DNA from: Antilocapra americana
Taxonomy: Eukaryota > Chordata > Mammalia > Artiodactyla > Antilocapridae
Direction: 5' to 3'
Length of the DNA: 64,000 nucleotides
Assembly (NCBI GenBank): GCA_007570785.1
Contig: ML664662.1
Coordinates: 2,974,000 to 3,037,999 of the forward strand
Shown here one piece after another: positions 1-11,139 of the stretch. The position numbers were made by a program, and so were the translations under genes. The notes beneath the pieces were generated by a model. That model was not told the origin of the DNA. It was given only the letters and a program-made list of their open reading frames with translations, and searched no databases. Each line of letters starts with the position of its first letter. Position 1 is the first letter of the stretch.

Positions 1-420
1 CCAATCCTCTTAACCTGCATTCCTAGCCTCTTGAGATGATTTTTCTTCTTTCCAGTCTGCTAGAATTACACACACGCATTTAAATTCCAGGATCATGTTA
101 AGGATAAGAATAAAAGTAGGGTCAAGAATGTAAACAAAATTAAATCTATGATATTAATGGCATTGTGCTTAGTTTTATTGTTAAAAAATTAATCAGCTCT
201 CTAATCAATGTGTTATTTTATGTGTATATTTTCCATTTTAAAATATTTAGAGCATTCAAGGAAATCTGAAATGCTAGGCTTGTGATTAAGTTAAAATGTT
301 TTAAAGCATTTGATTAAGTTGCAATCAGTGTTTAAATGGTTGATGAGACTTGTTTTGTTCATTTAAAATGTATTTGATTTAGTGGCTGTATAAGTTAGTA
401 TGTGGCCATTTAAAGCAATT
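1..420. other. OTC intron 4, no recognised element
   Basis: AT-rich sequence with no repeat, open frame or exon that I recognise. It lies 3' of OTC exon 4 in the gene's own direction, so it is the distal part of intron 4 within this window. Confidence 0.5.
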
Positions 421-595
421 GCTCTGAAACTTAAACACATCAGGATCACCAGGAGGGCTTATTAGAACAGCCAATTGTGTTTCTGATTCTGGTTGTTGTT
501 TTAGGGGCCCCCTAAAACTTGCATTTCTAACAAGCTGCCACGTACTGCTTATGCTGCTGCTTTGGGGACCACACTTTGAGAACCATTGAGGAATA
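421..595 (+). mobile_element. MER5A-like hAT-Charlie DNA transposon
   Basis: The stretch reads as a diverged MER5A: CATCAGGATCACCAGGAGGG near the left end, GCATTTCTAACAAG in the middle, and ACCACACTTTGAGAACCATTG at the right end. These are hallmark phrases of this old non-autonomous mammalian hAT family. No coding capacity. Confidence 0.75.
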
Positions 596-1006
596 TGAGA
601 AATAGAATATTCCCTGCCATATCAGTAAACAAGGATGTCACAGTCATCAGTGATTAAAGCAACCACGGATGCTGAGCTGGTAAGCCCTGAGAAAACTCAG
701 GATGTGAAAACACGAGGTACTGGCCCCAGACAGCTGAGGTGCATATCAAAGGAATGATTTCAGTGAACCAGACTCTTACATCTTCCCATACATGGAAAAC
801 TACTAAATTCCTTAACTTGGGAGGGATATCTGGTTTTCTACATTCAGACTATCTGCCCTTTGTCGCAAAATTTCTATATAACCTGTCTTCTCCGAGCAGT
901 TCTCTCGGGGTTACTTGAGATGCTGCCTACTGGGCTTGAAGTCACAAAAGTTCCCACACAATAAAACATAACTCTTAACTTTTAGGTTGTGAATATTTTT
1001 AAGTCC
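596..1006 (+). mobile_element. Solo LTR, family A, copy 1
   Basis: Begins TGAGAAATAGAATATT and ends near TTTTTAAGTCCA, with an AATAAA (in ACAATAAAACATAAC) close to the 3' end as expected for R/U5. It aligns by eye along its length with the copies at 6062-6595 (minus), 19515-20253 and about 31340-31886. Shared phrases include CTGCCATATCAG near the start and AATAAAACATAACTCT near the end. No internal retroviral region is adjacent, so it is a solo LTR. I cannot assign the Repbase name. Confidence 0.65.
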
Positions 1007-1008
1007 AT

Positions 1009-1365
1009 AAATATTTGCTCTTTTTTCTAATGTTTTTTATGTTTATTGAAATGCTAAATTCATAAAAATATTATATTGGACTTCCCAGGTGGCTCAGTGG
1101 TAAAGAATTTGCCTGCAGTTCAGGCAGGAGACGTGAAGACACTGGTTTGACCTCTGAGTCAGGAAGATCCCCTGGAGGAGGAAATGGCAACCCACTCCAG
1201 TATTCTTGCCTAGAGAATCTCATGGACAGAGGAGACTGGTAGGCTATAGTCCATGGGGTTGCAAAGATACATGACTGAGTAACTAAATGAAACAAACAAA
1301 AATATTTGCACTTTTTTCTAATGTTTACTCTTTTATGTTTATAGAAATGCTAAATTCACAAGATC
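1009..1365. repeat. About 57-bp direct repeat flanking a SINE
   Basis: About 1010-1066 (AAATATTTGCTCTTTTTTCT and on) recurs at about 1300-1360 with a few changes (AAATATTTGCACTTTTTTCT and on, through GAAATGCTAAATTCA). The repeat is far longer than a SINE target-site duplication. The simplest reading is a local tandem duplication with a Bov-tA SINE inserted at the junction. Confidence 0.7.
1073..1297 (+). mobile_element. Bov-tA SINE
   Basis: Starts with the tRNA-Glu-like head GGACTTCCCAGGTGGCTCAG, followed by the Bov-A body (AACCCACTCCAGTATTCTTG, ACAGAGGAG). The possible short target repeat AAAAATATT is present at 1064-1072 and 1298-1306. Confidence 0.9.
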
Positions 1366-1826
1366 AAGATGTTGAACTGTAAACAAAGTACAAAGAATAG
1401 GGAATACTTCTATAGACAATAAAAGCCTCTTGGACATTAAAGAATCTATGAGCAAGAGGGAGCATACCAAAGCTTAATAGAAAATGTCACTTCAATCCTT
1501 GAGCCACAGAAGCTGCAGGTGAAATGGATTCAGTGGTATGGGGAAAGGAGCAACTCCTAAGCTGTTTTCACATTGGAATCACTTGGGGAAACAAAGATAT
1601 TAAAGATCTGTAAATAGTCGATATTATTTTGTCAATAATGTTGATTTCTGCTTTATGTTTAAAGGCACTATAAATCATAGAGAAATCACCATTCTTATTT
1701 TTCTTCCAGTCTACTAAAAATCTTAAACAAACAAACAAAAAAACCCAACTTTTCACTGGAAACAATAACAAACCTGTAATTTGGGCTGGACTTACAGGCC
1801 CACTAACAGTAATCTGGGCTTTCTAT

Positions 1827-2023
1827 GTTGTTGTTTAGTGGCTAAGTTACGTTTGTCTCTTTTGTGATTCCATGGACTGCAGCCTGCCAGGTTCCTCGGG
1901 CCATGGGATTCTCCAGGCAAAAATACTGGAATGGTTTACAATTTTCTCCTCCAGGGGGCATTCCTGACCCTGGGATCAAACCTGGGTCTCCTGCCTGGCA
2001 GGAGAATTCTTTATGTGGATTCA
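1827..2023 (-). mobile_element. Bov-tA SINE
   Basis: Reverse-oriented Bov-tA (GTTGTTTAGTGGCTAAG at the 3' end of the element, CTCCTGCCTGGCAGGAGAAT near its head). It is bounded by a perfect 13-bp target-site duplication CTGGGCTTTCTAT at 1814-1826 and 2024-2036. Confidence 0.92.
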
Positions 2024-2036
2024 CTGGGCTTTCTAT

Positions 2037-3021
2037 ATAGACCTCCAGAAATTTAACATCCCAGCTTTAAATATTATAAGAGCTGTTATGTGTTACAAAT
2101 GAAAGGTTGACCGAGTTAAAAATACTCTCTGGCTCTGTAATGAGTTTTATTTTGGTCCCTCTTCATTTACATTGAACATACAGTTTTGTTTGCCTTCTGG
2201 TGGGTTCCTGAAGCTTTGCAGTCTTAGGAATCTGTCAACAATGGTAGCAAAACAGCTTTTGCAAAATTCAAAGTACCCAAATTTAAAGTTTCTCACACTG
2301 ATCAATTTGCTCTGGTTGTTTAATTAGCTATATGAAGATTTAAAGTCAACAAGCTAAAATATTTATTCAACTTTATTTTGCCTAAATGTTTTAAAATGGC
2401 AACTATTTTCTACCATTATCTCTTTTCCTGTTGTTCAGAAAAAGGAGGAGCATGACATAGGATTTTAAATGGGAAGATAGTTGAGGAGATAAAATGTTAA
2501 CATTGATTATTTCTGGATGATGGCAGTATTGGTGGGTCTAACTATTTTAAAAATCTCTTTTACTATTTTTTTTTAACCAAAAGGAGTATGCCTGTAATAA
2601 CCAGAAAAAAACACCATTCAAAGAAGGAAATTTCTCCCAAACATGACTTTGAAAGTAATTGAAAATGAAATAGGACTTCCTAGAGTAATGGCTAATTCTT
2701 GGCCTTAGTGAAGAAATGTACAAGGGAGTTATCAAAGACTAATAGCGTTATGTCAAAATGACCCAGTAGCCAACTTGAAGACAGATCACACTGGCCAAAT
2801 AGGGTACAATTTAAGCACCAATAAGAGTATTAACTGCGATGAATTGAAACCTTCAAGTATTAATATATTAAAATGTATGAGTTTATGAATATACTACAAA
2901 ACAGAGGAACATTGAGAAGAATCGTACTAATGAAGAAGGAATTCATAGGGCCCTATCTCCATTTCAGGCCTGTTCATGCTGATCATGCTCGGGCACCTCT
3001 CTGAACTCTGTGCTTAGTGCC
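2037..3021. other. OTC intron 4, no recognised element
   Basis: AT-rich single-copy-looking DNA. I see no exon, repeat family or long frame that stands out. Confidence 0.4.
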
Positions 3022-3122
3022 TGTGGAAATTACAATGGAGGGATTAGGCCCCCCCTCTGGACAGGAGAATCTAGGTTAGATCCAGGATACTCAACACCTA
3101 AGTGATAACATGCACTAATCAC

Positions 3123-3194
3123 CCCTGGCTCCTGACAAGTCATAAACCCTGGCTCCTGACAGGTCATAAACCCTGGCTCCTGACAGGTCATAAG
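3123..3194. repeat. 24-bp unit in three tandem copies in LTR U3
   Basis: Units 3123-3146, 3147-3170 and 3171-3194 share CCCTGGCTCCTGACAGGTCA with one G/A change in unit 1 and an A/G change at the last base of unit 3. Tandem U3 repeats in retroviral LTRs commonly act as enhancers. That function is inferred here. Confidence 0.9.
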
Positions 3195-3345
3195 CTTTCT
3201 GATAGTAACCTCGGGCTTATTGATTATCGACTGTTCTAACACATGATACTTGAATGATGGCATTATTGTGATTGTATTTACCTTTCCTTCGTTGATGTAA
3301 GTTCCGGGTGATTTGGGGTGGTGGGTTTCGACATGTACACATGGG

Positions 3346-3352
3346 TATAAAA
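3346..3352 (+). promoter_or_regulatory. TATA box of LTR family B
   Basis: TATAAAA in the context GGGTATAAAAGATCC, 66 bp before the first AATAAA, is the expected spacing for a retroviral U3 promoter. Confidence 0.6.
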
Positions 3353-3412
3353 GATCCTCACAAATGCTGGTCGGGGTCCTTGGCTAAGAGGAGACTCTGC
3401 CTTGGGCCCGCC

Positions 3413-3540
3413 GGTGTAATAAACTGCACTTCACTGTCTGCGTTGTCCTTCTGAGTGAGTTTGCTTCCCAGAGCGCGGTGTAATAAACTGCACTTCACTG
3501 TCTGCGTTGTCCTTCTGAGTGAGTTTGCTTCCCAGAGCGC
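3413..3540. repeat. Perfect 64-bp tandem duplication with AATAAA
   Basis: 3413-3476 and 3477-3540 are identical. Each begins GGTGTAATAAACTGCAC and ends CCCAGAGCGC. The duplication places AATAAA at both 3418-3423 and 3482-3487. Confidence 0.97.
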
Positions 3541-3552
3541 GTGGCTACAACA

Positions 3553-3836
3553 CTAAGATCTATTTTAATTCAATGTAAAAAAGAACTCTCAATCAGCTTC
3601 TATGAATTCTGGTCAGAGAAGTCAGACCATATAAAAATGGAACAAGATAGCTCTGTATATAAAGAATGCCCTGATACTGGGTATTTCATGCAGGCTCAAG
3701 AATGATTTTGAAGGAATGGTGTGGAGGAGGTGTGAAAAGGATGGTTGATATAAAATAACTCATAAAGATCTTTGAAATCTCAAGTTTCTATTATCCTTTA
3801 ATATTTTTCCTTTTGGTATGAAATCAAAACTTGTTT
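3553..3836. other. OTC intron 4 single-copy stretch
   Basis: Nothing recognised between the LTR and the SET retrocopy. Confidence 0.4.
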
Positions 3837-4832
<996 letters not shown>

Positions 4833-5668
4833 TGGAACACTGATGGATTCCAACCTTTTTTAATTTTCTCCAGTCCCTGGGAGCAAGTTGCAGTCTTTTT
4901 TTTTTTTTTCCTCTTGTGCTCAGTCGCCCTGTTTTTTGAGGTCTCTTTTCTCCTTTATACCATGGTTCACAACTTATTTGGGGGGGGATACCTTGAGGAG
5001 AATTCAGTGGGAAAAGAATCTCTACCCCTTTCTGTTTCAAATTCATTTTTATCCCTTCCTGTCTCAACAAAAACTATGGAATCAATACCACCATGCTCTG
5101 TGGGAAAAAAAGAAAAACCTTCTGCTCCCTTAGCTCTGCTGGAAGCTGGAGGGTGCTAGGCCCCTGTGTAGTAGTGCATAGAATTCTAGCTTTTTTCCTC
5201 CTTTCTCTGTATATTGGGCTCAGAGATTACACTGTGTCTCTATGTGAATATGGACAGTTAGCATTTACCAACATGTATCTGTCTACTTTCTCTTGTTTAA
5301 AAAAAGAAAAAAAAACTTAAAAAAATGGGGTTATAGAAGGTCAGCAAAGGGTGGGTTTGAGATGTTTGGGTGGGTTAAGTGGGCATTTTGACAACATGGC
5401 TTCTCCTTTGGCATGTTTAGTTGTGATGTTTAACGGACATCCTTGCAGTTTAAGATGACACTTTTAAAATAAAATTCTCTCCTAATGATGACTTGAGCCC
5501 TGCCACTCGATGGGAGAATCAGCAGAACCTGTAGGATCTTATTTGCAATTGACATTCTCTATTGTAATTTTGTTCCTGTTTATTTTTAAATTTTTCTTTT
5601 TGTTTCACTGGAAAGGAAAGATGATGCTCAGTTTTAAACGTTAAAAGTGTACAAGTTGCTTTGTTACA

Positions 5669-5674
5669 ATAAAA
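5669..5674 (+). promoter_or_regulatory. Poly(A) signal of SET retrocopy
   Basis: AATAAA in TTACAATAAAACTAAATG, the natural end of the SET 3' UTR, followed by an AC-rich and A-rich tail up to 5700. Confidence 0.85.
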
Positions 5675-5700
5675 CTAAATGTGTACACACACACACAAAA

Positions 5701-5716
5701 AAGAATTAACTAAAAC
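5701..5716. repeat. Right target-site duplication of SET retrocopy
   Basis: AAGAATTAACTAAAAC, a perfect match to 3837-3852. Confidence 0.93.
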
Positions 5717-6054
5717 ACTCAGAAACCCAAAAGAAAGCAGTCTCCTACGCCCAGAGGAAGACCTGATGCAGAGTCCACGTGTGTGGGTAAACAGATACTA
5801 AAAACAAACCAAAAAACAAAACCCCAAACCCAAATAGTATGCTGGGCCAGATCTTAAGAGCAAACATGTATATGGATGGGATGGGCAATCACTCAAGAAT
5901 CCTGATATGCTTAGAAAAAAGAGTTGAGTAGTTCCTAAACTATCAGAACATGGTGGATGCACTGCAAAAGCTGAAGGCAGACAGCAGTTGTATTCTCATA
6001 GGTTCGTGCCATGCATTCTTCCCTATGTCCCTATCCTGTCTTGAATTACTGTGT
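5717..6054. other. OTC intron 4, no recognised element
   Basis: Single-copy-looking sequence with nothing identified. Confidence 0.4.
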
Positions 6055-6061
6055 GCCCTAG

Positions 6062-6595
6062 TGTTGACTTAAAAAATATTAACAACCTGAAAGTTGAGAG
6101 TTATGTTTTATTCGGTGGAAATTTTTAGGACTTCAAGGCCAGGAGACAGAATCTCAAGCAACCTGGAGAGAATTGCTCCAAGGAGGTGGGGAGCCAGGTT
6201 GTATAGAATTTTTGTTAACAAAGGGCAGGTAGTCTGCACATCTGAAGACTGTTGTTAATTAAAGAAAATCAGATAACCCCACAAGGAATTCAGTTAACTT
6301 AATTCAAAAGTTAACCTAACTTAACTTTTCTTTGTATGGAAAGAGGCAAGAGTCTGGGCTCACTGAAATCATCCCTTTCATATTCATCTCAGCTATCTGG
6401 GGCCAGTATCCTGTTCTCACATCCTGAGCTTCCTTCCTCAGGGCTCGCCTCTGTAGTGGCGCCATTCTGATGGCTGCTAGACCACAGGTATTCTCCTTCC
6501 TGAATGCCCTTAGGGCTCACCAACTCACAATGGAGGGTCGCTGATGACTGTGACTTCTTTGTTTACTGATATGGCAAGAAATAATCCACTTCTCA
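6062..6595 (-). mobile_element. Solo LTR, family A, copy 2
   Basis: The reverse-oriented copy of the LTR at 596-1006. Read on the minus strand it starts TGAGAAGTGGATTATTTC, has AATAAA in GAATAAAACATAACTCTCAA and ends TTTTTTAAGTCAACA. The seven bases GCCCTAG stand directly on both sides (6055-6061 and 6596-6602), which fixes the LTR ends and shows it is a solo LTR. Confidence 0.8.
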
Positions 6596-6602
6596 GCCCT
6601 AG

Positions 6603-7364
6603 TTTCCAGTACGTTATTAATGCTGTCTCTCTCCAACCAACTGAATAACTGATTAGCTAACAATGGGAGGAATTTTGGGCTGTGTATAATGACACTGTTG
6701 AGAATCCTCCAATCCTCCAATCATTTAAAAATGGGCATTTCCTGTTTTTATTTTTTATGGAAACAGGTTAAGGCCCTAGAGGAGGCATAGACTTTATCCC
6801 CAGTGTAAATTGGCCAAGGAATAAACTTGCTGACTGAGTCTCCCTCTGGGATGGAGAATATTCCAGTGCTCTGATATTCTCTACCCAGGTTATAATTTTA
6901 GTTATATCAATATAAGAATGATAAGGAAACAAAATAATACCTTCAGCACACCTAGATTGGCTCCCCTAAAAGATGGAAGCCCAGGGATATTGAATGAATT
7001 TGCCATATGCAATTTATTCAGGTAGACTTCTATGATGGTCAGACTATTTTGATGTATATGTTAGTTCCTAGTTTTGAAGACCTCACAGATAAAAGCTTAG
7101 GTCATAATGGCATTCATAATCACCTCCTCAAAATGCACTATAGGAATTTCAGTGTCAGGTCAGTGTAAACTGACTAGGAGACCACGAAGATGGCCAGAAT
7201 TGAGTCAGAGCTTGTCTTGAGATTGAATTAGACTGTAACTTGAGTCAATTAAAAATATATGAATTTCTCCCTTGTGCCTGTCCTTTAAAAGCACTAAGTG
7301 ATTTACCCTCATATAACTCATTGGAATACATATTTGTGTGGTTTTTTTGCTGTCTAGTGTACTT
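6603..7364. other. OTC intron 4, no recognised element
   Basis: No family recognised. A small CCTCCAAT doubling occurs near 6710. Confidence 0.35.
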
Positions 7365-7600
7365 TTTAAAATTAATTAATTTATTTTTTCCTTTACATTA
7401 TCGTGTTGGTTTTGCCATACATTGACATGAAGCCGCTATGGGTACACATGTGTTCTCCTTCCAGAACCCCCCTCCCACCTCCCTCCCGATTCCATCCCTC
7501 TGGGTCATCCCAGTGCACCAGCCCTGAGCACCCTGTATCATGCATCAAACCTGGGCTGGCGATTCATTTCACATATGATAATTTACATGTTTCAATATTT
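7365..7600 (-). mobile_element. L1 3' end fragment (ruminant L1)
   Basis: Reverse-oriented L1 3' UTR: TTGGTTTTGCCATACATTGA, CCCCCCTCCCACCTCCCTCC and CATCCCTCTGGGTCATCCCA, phrases typical of the ruminant L1 tail. Truncated at its 5' end. Confidence 0.75.
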
Positions 7601-7604
7601 GTAT

Positions 7605-7740
7605 GTCCATTTTACAGCTGAGAAACCTAAGTCTCAGAAGCAACTGGTCCAAACCACAGGGCTAATGTGGTATGGGCTGTGACCTAAAGTCCGACCCTGC
7701 TTCAAAGCCCTTACTCTTATACTATGGCAAACTGCCTCTG
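7605..7740 (+). mobile_element. MIR SINE
   Basis: CATTTTACAGCTGAGAAACC followed by a diverged CAGGGCTAATG and a tail ending ACTATGGCAAACTGCCTC is the 3' part of a MIR element. Confidence 0.7.
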
Positions 7741-8196
7741 AACTATATCCTATTTCATGTTGTGAACAACAGGCTTTTTTTACTATTTACCCATGGACAT
7801 AAAACTGCTGTGCTGCTTGGTGGCCTCTGTAAAGATTCATGGAGACATCATATTTCCTATTTAGATATAAATTTATTAGTATCCAATTAGGTAGATATTT
7901 CCCATTATGTGCCAACATTTTATGAAGAAACCTACATAAGATTACCTTTTTTTTGGTCCTAAAATCATTGCTATAAATATCTTAGGAACAGTATTCCAGC
8001 TTTTCAAAACATTCCTTTCAATATGACAATAGTTTACTCCTACTCTTTTTTTCACATTCCTACTCTTAAGGACTGTGTCTCATCCACAAATTCCTTTGTA
8101 ACTTCCATTATTTGAACTACCAGAATGACAATGATTTGAAACCCTTCCACGTTGCTGCTGGGCCATGTGGATACGTGGTTGTGTAGTGAGATGAAT
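7741..8196. other. OTC intron 4, no recognised element
   Basis: AT-rich, nothing identified. Confidence 0.35.
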
Positions 8197-8411
8197 GTTG
8201 TTGTTGTTCAGTCACTAAGTCATGTCTAACTCTTTGCAACTCCATGGACTGTAGCCCGCCAGGCTCCTCTGTCCATGGGATTTTTCCCAGGCAAGAATAC
8301 TGGAGTGGGGTGCCATTTCCTTCTCCAGAGGATCTTCCCAACCCAGGGATCGAACCCGTGCCTCCTGCATTGGCAGGTGAAATCTTTACCACTGAGTCAC
8401 CCCCAAGCCCA
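8197..8411 (-). mobile_element. Bov-tA SINE
   Basis: Reverse-oriented: GTTGTTCAGTCACTAAGTCA at the left, TGGCAGGTGAAATCTTTACC at the right. It lies at or just before the left end of the MLT1 LTR that follows. Confidence 0.9.
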
Positions 8412-8841
8412 ATGGGTTGAATGGTGTCCCCCAGATTCATATCTACCAGGAAACTGAGAATGGGGCCAAGTTTGGAAGTAGGGTCTTTGCTAATGTTATT
8501 AGTAAGATGAAGTCATGCTGGGGTAGGCTGGACCCCAAATCCAGTGACAGATGTTTTCCTTAGAAGAGGAGAAGAAACAGATATACAGAGAAAATCAAGG
8601 TGGAGTCATAGACTGGAGTGACAAGCTACAAGCTGAGGCATGTCAAAGCTTGCTGAGAGCCTCCAGAAGCTACGAAGAGGCGAGGAAAGATTCTTCCCTA
8701 GAGCCTTCAGGGAGAACATGGTCTTGCTAACATGTGGACTTGGGGCTTCTAGCCTCCAGGACTGTGAGAGAATAGATCTGTGTTGTTTCTGAGCCACTAA
8801 GTTTCTGGTAATTTGTATGGCAGCCCTAGGAAACTAATACA
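8412..8841 (+). mobile_element. MLT1-type MaLR solo LTR
   Basis: GGTTGAATGGTGTCCCCCAG at the start, AAATCCAGTGACAGATG in the middle, CCTCCAGGACTGTGAGAGAA near the end, and a terminus of GGAAACTAATACA. All are hallmarks of the ancient mammalian ERVL-MaLR MLT1 LTR. Confidence 0.75.
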
Positions 8842-9559
8842 GTGGTTTATGCTGAGTTTCCTTCCTACTGGTTTTACACTGGGAGAAAACACTTCAGCAA
8901 TCACTACCATAAGTAAATTACCTCTATAGGGGACTTAATTAGAGTAGAACAAGGTTACATTATTTGATTTTATATGATGCCTTTCAAACACATGTTTCCT
9001 GAAGCTCTTTTACTAAGCAATGTGTTAAAGTGAAAATGACTGTGAAGCTATTGTATCATGAACCTTTCAATAGTGGACTCAGAGCATTAGGCATGAACAG
9101 CTGTCATTATGGAAGAAACAGAAAGGCTTGAAACCGGAGTGGTAATGTCCCACTGCTGTTGCTAAGTTTCATCCATTTTTAAACTTCCAAAGAATAAGTG
9201 ATCTGAGTCATGCTAAGGTGTCATATGTAAAAAGACAAGCCCAGAGTGAAGGGAAAAATAGAACATCCAACCGTTGACCCTGGTAGAGAATTAACAAAAT
9301 CTGAAAATAACCTCAAATTTGAAGCAAATGTAATGGAATACGTCTGTATATCTTTTGTGGCTTCTGATATGTTAGGGGTGGAAGAGAGTCACTGAAAGAG
9401 ACTTTTCTAAAGAGGGAAATGAGCAATGGTCAATTTTCACCAATGGGAGACTGACCCTACAGGGGTCCACACTGAATCTTCCAGCTGTCTTTCCATGGGT
9501 GTAGGATACACGTCCTTACTAGTTTAGCAAAATTCAGAAGAGAGATGATGGCCCATTTG
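8842..9559. other. OTC intron 4, no recognised element
   Basis: No exon or repeat identified. Confidence 0.35.
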
Positions 9560-10104
9560 TGGGGGGAAAATAAATAGTTAACACAGCAGAACTGAGATGG
9601 CTATCTTTGAAAGGCCTGCTTCCTAGGTTGGTCCTTGGCTGGCATCTGGGAACTTGAACTTTGGTGGGAGGGTTTCCACCATTCCCGGGAACAATAAGGA
9701 TGGCTCACTCCCTAAACTGTTTGTAAAAATACTACGGATTATGCTGAACAGAATCCTTTTGGGAGTCTAGAAGTTGGGTTTGTGCTAGGCAGACGGTCTA
9801 GCATGTGACCAGTCCCCAGTAAAAGTCTTATACACTCTGTGTCTAATGGGCTTCCATGGAAAATAACATTTCACACATGTGGCCACAGCTGATTGCTGGG
9901 GGAATTAAGCATGAACTGTGTGACCCCACAAGGAGAAGACCCTGGCAACCTTGTGCCTGGTCTCCCCTGGCCTTTGCCCATGTGCCTTTTCCCTTTGCTT
10001 TCTATCCTTTTTTTGTAATGAATCTTAGCCATGACCGTATCCCTGAGTCATGTGAATCCTCCTAATGAATCACTGAACCTGGGGTTGGTCTTGGGACCCT
10101 GACA
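9560..10104 (+). mobile_element. Ancient LTR, family not assigned
   Basis: CTTGAACTTTGGTGGGAGGG, CACATGTGGCCACAGCTGATT, and a 3' end of ATGAATCTTAGCCATGACCG through TGAATCACTGAACCTGGGG read as an old mammalian endogenous-retroviral LTR whose AATAAA has decayed (GTAATGAAT). I recognise the pattern but do not name the family. Confidence 0.5.
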
Positions 10105-10220
10105 TACCAGCTCCTCCACAATATCCATCAACAGCTCCATCTGAGCATTCCCTTTCACTTCCCAGTGGTGCTCTCAGATTATATGATACTCAACTGAGAC
10201 TTAGCTAAAGAGAATTCACC

Positions 10221-10223
10221 TAT

Positions 10224-10277
<54 letters not shown>

Positions 10278-10326
10278 ATGTGTATATATATGTATATATA
10301 TATATATATAATGTATATATATATAA
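10221..10326. repeat. (TA)n(TG)n compound microsatellite
   Basis: Pure TA, then about 18 TG units, then imperfect TATATATG blocks. Alternating purine-pyrimidine throughout and likely polymorphic. Confidence 0.95.
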
Positions 10327-10356
10327 TGGGTGAATTATATGCTGTATATATTGGCT

Positions 10357-10563
10357 ATTGTTGTTCAGTCGCCCAGTCATGTCCGACTCTTTGCGACCCC
10401 ATGGACTGCAGCACGCCAGGCCTCTCTGTCCCTCACCATCTCCCAAAGTTTGCCCAAGTTCTTGTCCATTGCATCAGTGATGCCATACAACCATCTCATC
10501 CTCTGATGCCCTCTTCTCCTGCCCTCAATCTTTCCAGGCATCAGGGACTTTTCCAATGAGTCA
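10357..10563 (-). mobile_element. BovB LINE, 3' terminal fragment
   Basis: Reverse-oriented BovB 3' end (TTGTTCAGTCGCCCAGTCAT through GGGACTTTTCCAATGAGTCA). It is flanked by a near-perfect target repeat, GCTGTATATATTGGCT at 10341-10356 and GCTGTATATATATTGGCT at 10564-10581. A short, 5'-truncated insertion. Confidence 0.88.
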
Positions 10564-10573
10564 GCTGTATATA

Positions 10574-10675
10574 TATTGGCTGTACCACCTGGCATGCAGG
10601 TATCTTAGTTCCCTAATCAGGAATCAAACCCATGCCTCTGGCGTCTTGACCACTAGACCGCAGGGGAAGTTCCCT
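10574..10675 (-). mobile_element. CHR-type tRNA-Glu SINE, split by BovB
   Basis: Reverse-oriented CHR SINE (TGCAGGTATCTTAGTTCCCT, CCATGCCTCTGGCGTCTTGA, GGGGAAGTTCCC). The BovB fragment's target repeat includes the start of this SINE (TTGGCTG), so BovB landed at its A/T-rich tail. Confidence 0.8.
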
Positions 10676-10745
10676 GTCGCCCTCACCCACTATATTTTGA
10701 CAAGTGAACAGGTTAATTATTGTAATCAAGTAAGAAAAGAGCAAT

Positions 10746-10977
10746 GGGGCTTCCCCTATGGCTCAGAAATAAAGAATCAGCCTGCGCTGCAGGAGATGCA
10801 GGTTTGACCTGGGTTGGGAAGATCCCCTGGAGGAGGGCATGGCAAGCCACTCCAGAATTCTTGCCTGGAGCACCCCATGGACAGAGGAGCCTGGCAGGCT
10901 ACAGTCCAGAGGGTTGCAAAGAGTTGGACACGACTGAAGCAACCTAGCATGAATGCAAGAAAACCTAGCATGAATGC
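10746..10977 (+). mobile_element. Bov-tA SINE with duplicated tail
   Basis: Forward Bov-tA with a perfect 14-bp target duplication AAGAAAAGAGCAAT (10732-10745 and 10978-10991). Its 3' end has a short tandem doubling of CCTAGCATGAATGCAAGAAAA. Confidence 0.92.
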
Positions 10978-11139
10978 AAGAAAAGAGCAATACATTTTAT
11001 TCTGAATGTGTATTTAGGTCTTTTAATTCTTAATCTGGTTTTTCCTTCTTTTGGTGGCTGAGACAGGACCAGCTTGTAAGGATACATTGTTTTTTAAATT
11101 TGCAAGTTTAAAATATGTTTATTTGCTGATTTAAAACGT

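Larger units (their letters stand above)
3022..3552 (+). mobile_element. Solo LTR, family B (class II-like ERV)
   Basis: The element has LTR architecture: TGTGGAAATTACAATGG at the left, a TATAAAA box at 3346-3352, AATAAA at 3418-3423 and CTACAACA at the right. U3 carries a 24-bp unit in three tandem copies (3123-3194). The R/U5 part carries a perfect 64-bp tandem duplication (3413-3540) that doubles the poly(A) signal. No target-site duplication is obvious and no internal viral sequence flanks it. The class II assignment is only an impression. Confidence 0.6.

Noticed and set aside
3123..3194. CRISPR-like spaced repeats
   Set aside because: Three direct 24-bp units with no spacers, inside an LTR of a mammalian genome.
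3030..3263. 77-codon minus-strand frame with a repeated TCQEPGFM peptide
   Set aside because: It is the translated 24-bp U3 repeat of an LTR (24 bp is a multiple of 3), with no coding evidence.
10216..10559. Frames across the TA/TG array and BovB tail
   Set aside because: Dinucleotide repeat and transposon sequence, no conserved protein.
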